A stretch of DNA of 64,000 nt from Flabesymbios commensalis. Lineage: Eukaryota; Annelida; Polychaeta; Terebellida; Flabelligeridae. Below the pieces are notes generated by a model, which was not told the DNA's origin, made no database searches, and was given only the letters and a program-made list of their open reading frames with translations. This document shows positions 58,074 through 64,000 of the stretch, piece by piece (the first letter of the stretch is position 1; every line of letters starts with the position of its first letter). The translations under genes were made by a program, and so were the position numbers. The stretch is taken from assembly GCA_964017125.1 (NCBI GenBank), contig OZ024915.1, positions 18,815,174 to 18,879,173 of the forward strand, in the 5' to 3' direction.

Positions 58074-58518
58074 TATGGGAAGATGGGGTGCCTCTCGCGC
58101 CGAAGGTACCTGTGAGTGACCGTTAGGGTATCTAGTATGGGCTCGCAATGGCGGACGAGGGAAACTGCCCAACATTCTCCATTATAACACAAACTTCCTT
58201 TCCCCGTCGAATCGACGGTTCCAAGTAAATCACAAAACTCTTCCTCCACTTGTCATGTTTATTCGTTAGACATCTGGCAACTACAACGTACAACCCCGCG
58301 CACGACACGTCCTACTTGACTCACTGAGAGCGACCTACGGCACATCTGTAGTCGCTGAGCGTAACATCTGAAGTGTGGGAAAAGTACCAAGACCGCATGG
58401 GCTCCGGCCCTGTGCGCCCGGCACCAAAGTACCGAAACGAGGCAGTCGTCCACAGATTCTCGCGTCCAGGAAGCCGGGGATAACGGCCACATTAACTTAC
58501 CGAAGTAAGGATCCTACA
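58074..58518 (-). repeat. 5' LTR of Gypsy element 2
   Basis: Same ends as the 3' LTR. About 60 bases of its inner edge (GTGGGAAGATGGGGTGCCTC and on) are repeated once more just inside, at 58010-58070. Confidence 0.88.
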
Positions 58519-58523
58519 AATGT

Positions 58524-59103
58524 ACCATTTTATGTCCTATGTTGTTTAAGTGCTTTTAACTATACTATTGTTGCGTTAGTCGAGTTATTTGTGGTTTTTA
58601 AATGAGATGCATTGTATGGTAACAGACGTATCCCATTTTTTAAACTTATATTTTGAAGCTGCTGTAATTCAGCCAATATCTAATCAGTTTTTGTCCGCTT
58701 TGTTTTATACTGCTCACATACATGGTCATCGATATCCATGTAAAATAAATCACTTATGTGAGGTGTAAATTTTCACCCCTTTCAGAACTTGATTGAGGCA
58801 AAGTAGGAAAAAATGACCCAGGAGGGCGCCACCGGGCTTTCGTACATTAGGCCTTCAGTAGGTGAAATGAGACTAACTTTACCAGTGTATATCTCAAAAT
58901 CTAAGCAGAAATCTCAAAATATGAGAACGTGTTGCAATGAAACAAGTTATTTTTAACAGACACATGACGTTAGATATGTTCTCACTTCAACGAATTTAAC
59001 CTCATTGTCGTGGGATAAATCGACACTAAAATACATAAAATACATAAAAACAAACAATTCAGCAGCCAAAGAATTAAGATTATTTATGCCAAATGCAACT
59101 TAC
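58524..59103. other. No gene recognised
   Basis: Probably intron of the minus-strand host gene; nothing seen. Confidence 0.4.
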
Positions 59104-60591
59104 TATGGATAGACCTCTGGAACGCCTTTGGCAAGGCGGGTTTTTCTTTACCACCAGTCCTGGTGTATTCAACCAGCAGTGCATCATCCATGGTGTTCCT
59201 GAGCATGTCCCTTACAGCCTCTCCAATAGGCTTGAATGCATTAACCTGATTAACCTGAAATAGTGAGGTAATAAGCATGATAATTTGACACGGTTTTGTT
59301 TAGAGAAGAAATTTAAATATTAAAGAACAAAGGTCAAACTTAAAGCCTGGTATGTATCAATGACAATGACCTGATTTAACTTCTCGCTGTTTAGGCACAG
59401 TGCGTGATATCAGAAATGCGTAATATAAGAAATAGACAGCTCTAACAGCATCATTTCAGTGTACGGATGGGTTTTCCCTTATAACTCTCTAACCATTCGA
59501 CCGATAAACACATGTAAAATATAATTGGGCCAATAGTTTTAGAAAACAACTCTTTTAATCCAAAGACGTGTGGTTGACAGCACACGTGTGATAACACGTT
59601 GGATTATTCATCTATAGGTCACACCATTATATTAAAAATGTTGACTCTACTATTCTCCAGGACCCCATCCATCCTTGTTGGATAGACGATCAGAGAGAAA
59701 ATTTGAATTAAATTCTTTGCCCAAAAACGGGCGATGGTCAGCTATTTTAACTCATATCAGTGTATTTTAACACGTAAACATAATAGTTCACAGTATGAAC
59801 ACATATGAAATGGTTTAAAAAAAAATGTCGACGTTAAAGTGATTACATTTTTTTTCTATAGCGGGAAAATTAAAAATTGCTGCTGTGCAGGGAACATTTT
59901 GTTATGTATCGCGTAGGGAAAAGCTATGCAATTCTGCCTATACACTAATCAAATTTGACTATGGAAATATTTATACATCAATGATAAGGTCGTAATGTCA
60001 GTCAAAGTTTGACGGGGAAAATTGTTAATCAATCATTTTCAAACAATATATTTCCTGCCGTGACTTAATTTTTTTCGTATTTTGCCATGTTCTAACTTAT
60101 CTGAGCTATTAGTGAAATACATGTATGAAATACACGTATTCATGATATGGATACTTCAAAATTGTTTATCATATTAACAAGAAAAATTGCCAATTAAAGA
60201 GTTCATAGAAAGGTCAAATATGAACTCAAGCAGGGATCAGTCATGACTAACCTGCATGTAACGCAAAAGGAGTTATGTTAAAAAGCTACAGCCAAAATTT
60301 GACTCGTGCTTAAAAGCTAACATGATGATGGAATTAGCAACGTAGTGGAAAAATATAGTATCCTTACAAATACAAAAGTTATTTAAAAAGCAAATCAGTC
60401 TCCAGCTTTGTTGTAAAATTTTGTTGTAAAAGTCTGTTTTTTCATCGAAAATCTTGGGCCGGAACAGTTGGGCATCGTCATCTTCAGGCAAGGAGGTTCT
60501 AATTAGCAATAGCACAGCCTTCACTCTTGCCAAGTCATCTAAAATCACTGTCTGGCTTTGAGCCAGTTCTTCCAAACACGCGAGTTCACAT
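59104..60591 (-). CDS. Two exons of a minus-strand host gene, DUF4806-like C-terminal region (tentative)
   Basis: Upstream exon, about 60368-60591: acceptor TAGCATTTTTCAG, then CELACLEELAQSQTVILDDL, an acidic helix-rich stretch with LPEDDDAQLF; probable donor T|GTAAGG. Downstream exon, 59104-59254: acceptor CCTCACTATTTCAG, then VNQVNAFKPIGEAVRDMLRN, MDDALLVEYTRTGGKEKPAL, ending at donor A|GTAAGT; 151 nt, phase 0 in and phase 1 out. The GEAVRDML...LLVEYTxTGGKEK pattern recalls the DUF4806 domain (L...Y..tG..gK) of invertebrate nuclear or mobile-element-linked proteins; this is a weak call. The exon phases do not match directly, so another exon or another donor lies between. The 3' continuation would fall beyond Gypsy element 2, which may sit in an intron of this gene. 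Confidence 0.55.
59255..60367 (-). other. Intron between the two minus-strand exons
   Basis: AT-rich; no repeat or further exon recognised by eye. Confidence 0.45.
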
Positions 60592-60921
60592 CTGAAAAAT
60601 GCTATAGAGTAAGAGTTATGCGGAGCTCAATGAATGTAAAATTCTGAACGTTTTCCATACTTTTCTATATTTTCAGTCACTGTCATACTAAACAATCTTA
60701 ACAAATATACCAAATTTTTCATTCATTTTGTGCATTAAAAAAATCAAAAGTAAAAAACATACGTACTGTTTTGTGCACCTAAGGCGTGATAAATAAAAGG
60801 CCAGTGTAGACAGTTGAACTACCCTCTGGTTGCACAACTAGATCTGGCATACCTGGAAAAACCGACGACATACATCGAAATCGTGAAACTCTTACTATTT
60901 TATCGAAATATATCCGTTTAT

Positions 60922-61410
60922 CGTCTCACCACACATAATACCCGTCCCATAGACTTACATGTATTATGACCCATACGCTCAGGCCTCCCAGCTCTCCTAA
61001 AATGGGGAAATGTAAATAACCCTATATATCATTTTAACCATCCTGCTGTTCTCTGTCAAAATACAAAATAAAAAAGGTATGTGAATCTGCTTGCTTTTCT
61101 GCTATTTTAGCCTAGAATAAGCTCTTGCCCCACTCTCCCCCGGGCGACCTAGAAAAAAATTGACATCGTTTTTTAGAAGAGCCTTGTTACAGTCAGCGCA
61201 AGGACTTCCTGTTAGATCTATCTTTTATAATTTCGATGCTTTTGCTACAACAAAACATCACAGAATCGATTTAAATTGGTATCAAAATGATATTTTCGTA
61301 ATAATTACCACAGAAGCTGCTGCAAAGAGCCACAATTTTTAAAAAGAGACTAACTTTCTTATTCTTAAACTTTATAATGATATGCGCGAATGAATTTGTG
61401 TGGTGAGACC
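60922..61410. mobile_element. 489 bp TTAA-flanked inverted-repeat element inside the tandem unit
   Basis: Ends CGTCTCACCACACA and TGTGTGGTGAGACC are inverted copies. TTAA follows at 61411-61414, and TTAA precedes the second and third copies (62003-62006; 63087-63090). Copy 1 lacks TTAA on its left because the array begins there. Second and third copies at 62007-62495 and 63091-63580 (approximate right ends). Confidence 0.72.
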
Positions 61411-64000
61411 TTAAGAAAAATAAATATGTTTATGGAATATTTTTTTTTCAAGTGATCTAGAAAATACATTCTATTCTGAAATCGAAAAAGAAAACCTTGC
61501 CCAATTCCGATGAGCAGAAGGCACACAAACGCAAAATGAAATTCCCCTGTTTTTTACTAGATCTTGAGAAATGGCCCGTTTTTCGATAGTACAACATAAT
61601 TTTCCTTTTTCATGAAGCATCTGTATGGAATTGTCTATTTTTTCAGAGACTCGTCTTGAAATTAGGCAATGAATGATTTTATTTCTTCAGAATAGTGATG
61701 TACGGACATTATACACACAAACAAAAGAGGTATAAATACCAAAGGACAAGAAAATCAATGCGAGGAAGTGGAAGTACCAAGCTGAACTTACAACTATTTC
61801 AGTGCTATATAGACGAATGCTTGGTATATGGGCCATAATTGAACATTATCAAATTAGTTTCGTTAAATTCGCTAGAAAACATGTCTATGTTATATTTTTT
61901 CGCTGAATTGGCTGCCTGGTGATAATAAATGAGCGAAAGTAATGGTCTAGTAGCAATAAAACATCCCACAAGCGTGAAAATGTGTTTTCTAGAACTATGG
62001 CCTTAACGTCTCACCACACATAATACCCGTCCCATAGACTTACATGTATTATGACCCATACGCTCAGGCCTCCCAGCTCTCCTAAAATGGGGAAATGTAA
62101 ATAACCCTATATATCATTTTAACCATCCTGCTGTTCTCTGTCAAAATACAAAATAAAAAAGGTATGTGAATCTGCTTGCTTTTCTGCTATTTTAGCCTAG
62201 AATAAGCTTTTGCCCCACTCTCCCCCGGGCGACCTAGAAAAAAATTGACCTCGTTTTTTAGAAGAGCCTTGTTACAGTCAGCGCAAGGACTTCCTGTTAG
62301 ATCTATCTTTTATAATTTCGATGCTTTTGCTACAACAAAACATCACAGAATCGATTTAAATTGGTATCAAAATGATATTTTCGTAATAATTACCACAGAA
62401 GCTGCTGCAAAGAGCCACAATTTTTAAAAAGAGACTAACTTTCTTATTCTTAAACTTTATAATGATATGTGCGAATGAATTTGTGTGGTGAGACCTTAAG
62501 AAAAATAAACATGTTTATGGGATATTTTTATTCAAGTGATCTAGAAAATACATTCTATTCTGAAATAGAAAAAGAAAACCTTGCCCAATTCGGATGAGCA
62601 GAAGGCACACAAACGCAAAATGAAATTCCCCTGTTTTTTACTAGATCTTGAGAAATGGCCCGTTTTTCGATAGTACAACATAATTTTCCTTTTTCATGAA
62701 GCATCTGTATGGAATTGTCTATTTTTTCAGAGACTCGTCTTGAAATTAGGCAATGAATGATTTTATTTCTTCAGAATAGTGATGTACGGACATTATACAC
62801 ACAAACAAAAGAGGTATAAATACCAAAGGACAAGAAAATCAATGCGAGGAAGTGGAAGAACCAAGCTGAACTTACAACTATTTCAGTGCTATATAGACGA
62901 ATGCTTGGTATATGGGCCATAATTGAACATTATCAAATTAGTTTCGTTAAATTCGCTAGAAAACATGTCTATATTATATTTTGTCGCTGAATTGGCTGCC
63001 TGGTGATAATAAATGAGCGAAAGTAATGGTCTAGTAGCAATAAAACATCCCACAAGCGTGAAAATGTGTTTTCTAGAACTATGGCCTTAACGTCTCACCA
63101 CACATAATACCCGTCCCATAGACTTACATGTATTATGACCCATACGCTCAGGCCTCCCAGCTCTCCTAAAATGGGGAAATGTAAATAACCCTATATATCA
63201 TTTTAACCATCCTGCTGTTCTCTGTCAAAATACAAAATAAAAAAGGTATGTGAATCTGCTTGCTTTTCTGCTATTTTAGCCCAGAATAAGCTCTTGCCCC
63301 ACTCTTCCCCGGGCGACCTAGAAAAAAATTGACTTCGTTTTTTAGAAGAGCCTTGTTACAGTCAGCGCAAGGACTTCCTGTTAGATCTATCTTTTATAAT
63401 TTCGATGCTTTTGCTACAACAAAACATCACAGAATCGATTTAAATTGGTATCAAAATGATATTTTCGTAATAATTACCACAGAAGCTGCTGCAAAGAGCC
63501 ACAATTTTTAAAAAGAGACTAACTTTCTTATTCTTAAACTTTATAATGATATGCGCGAATGAATTTGTGTGGTGAGACCTTAAGGGAAATAAACATGTTT
63601 ATGGAATCTTTTTTTTCAAGTGATCTAGAAAATACATTCTATTCTGAAATCGAAAAAGAAAACCTTGCCCAATTCCGATGAGCAGAAGGCACACAAACGC
63701 AAAATGAAATTCCCCTGTTTTTTACTAGATCTTGAGAAATGGCCCGTTTTTCGATAGTACAACATAATTTTCCTTTTTCATGAAGCATCTGTATGGAATT
63801 GTCTATTTTTTCAGAGACTCGTCTTGAAATTAGGCAATGAATGATTTTATTTCTTCAGAATAGTGATGTACGGACATTATACACACAAACAAAAGAGGTA
63901 TAAATACCAAAGGACAAGAAAATCAATGCGAGGAAGTGGAAGAACCAAGCTGAACTTACAACTATTTCAGTGCTATATAGACGAATGCTTGGTATATGGG
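60922..64000. repeat. ~1085 bp tandem array, three copies, runs off the window
   Basis: Units start at 60922, 62007 and 63091 (CGTCTCACCACACATAATAC), spacing 1085 and 1084. The third is cut at 64000 after 910 bases. Copies differ at very few sites (about 1-2% by eye). Each unit is a 489 bp TTAA-type element plus about 596 bp of other sequence. No real ORF: the 60-codon frame in each unit starts at TTG. Confidence 0.95.

Larger units (their letters stand above)
50464..58518 (-). mobile_element. Ty3/Gypsy LTR retrotransposon 2 (Mag-like), broken but largely whole
   Basis: Two ~447 bp LTRs (50464-50907 as the 3' LTR, about 58074-58518 as the 5' LTR) are flanked by AATGT on both sides. In element orientation, parts are: a ~2.2 kb leader (55.8-58.07 kb), gag with a CHxC-type knuckle (54.6-55.8), retropepsin with DTGA (54.1-54.6), reverse transcriptase (53.6-54.1), RNase H (52.9-53.5), integrase with HHCC zinc site and DDE core (51.9-52.8), and a basic tail to 51.2. 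Coding order and signatures equal element 1. It is broken in a few places (about three to five). LTRs differ by only about a dozen sites by eye (~3%), so insertion is fairly recent. Confidence 0.92.

Noticed and set aside
61160-61342. 60-codon ORF repeated in all three array units
   Set aside because: The start is TTG, no Kozak or splice context, and conservation merely reflects the near-identity of the tandem units.
1-64000. tRNA, rRNA and other structured RNA genes
   Set aside because: No cloverleaf or rRNA-like stretch was recognised on either strand by eye; a covariance-model search would be needed to exclude them.

Overview
The window is animal (metazoan) nuclear DNA, AT-rich and dominated by transposable elements. 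Evidence for this: genes split by GT-AG introns, a 5'-cut non-LTR retrotransposon with a microsatellite tail, Ty3/Gypsy elements of Mag-like type, and very many small hairpin elements. The content suits a marine invertebrate (mollusc-, brachiopod-, annelid- or lower deuterostome-like). The species cannot be fixed from the sequence alone.

Layout. 1-2465: the 3' part of a LINE. 3.1-3.4 kb: first copies of a ~110 bp palindromic repeat (called P here). 4106-7547: a DNA transposon with ~250 bp terminal inverted repeats and a decayed coding region of an uncharacterised but recurrent invertebrate protein family. 8-22 kb: no convincing gene; a dense field of hairpin MITEs. 22.2-26.3 kb: the one clear host gene, the last two coding exons of a major-facilitator transporter of the MFSD4/NAGLT1 (sodium-dependent glucose transporter 1) type, with hairpin elements filling its intron. 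26.3-34.9 kb: more MITEs in otherwise featureless DNA. 34.9-36.3 kb: a local duplication split in one copy by a probable solo LTR. 37-38.6 kb: two weak exon candidates. 38798-44431: Gypsy element 1 (plus strand). 45.1-46.5 kb: a frameshifted transmembrane-receptor-like exon and a LINE endonuclease fragment. 46.7-47.7 kb: a 109 bp minisatellite. 48111-48658: second copy of a 548 bp TTAA element. 50464-58518: Gypsy element 2 (minus strand), same family as element 1 and younger. 59.1-60.6 kb: two minus-strand host exons. 60922-64000: a ~1085 bp tandem array running off the window end.

The most unusual content is a set of at least five small non-autonomous families (B-F here) whose interiors are unrelated. 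All end in TTAACCCTT..., carry an internal perfect or near-perfect hairpin, and are flanked by TTAA as piggyBac-type elements are. One copy sits inside a P palindrome with the TTAA visibly duplicated. In three places B and C meet head to head across a single shared TTAA. Two further TTAA-flanked families are also present: the 548 bp pair and a 489 bp element embedded in the 1085 bp array. No piggyBac transposase lies in this window.

Family names (P, B, C, D, E, F, H) are labels made up for this annotation. All similarity statements are by eye.
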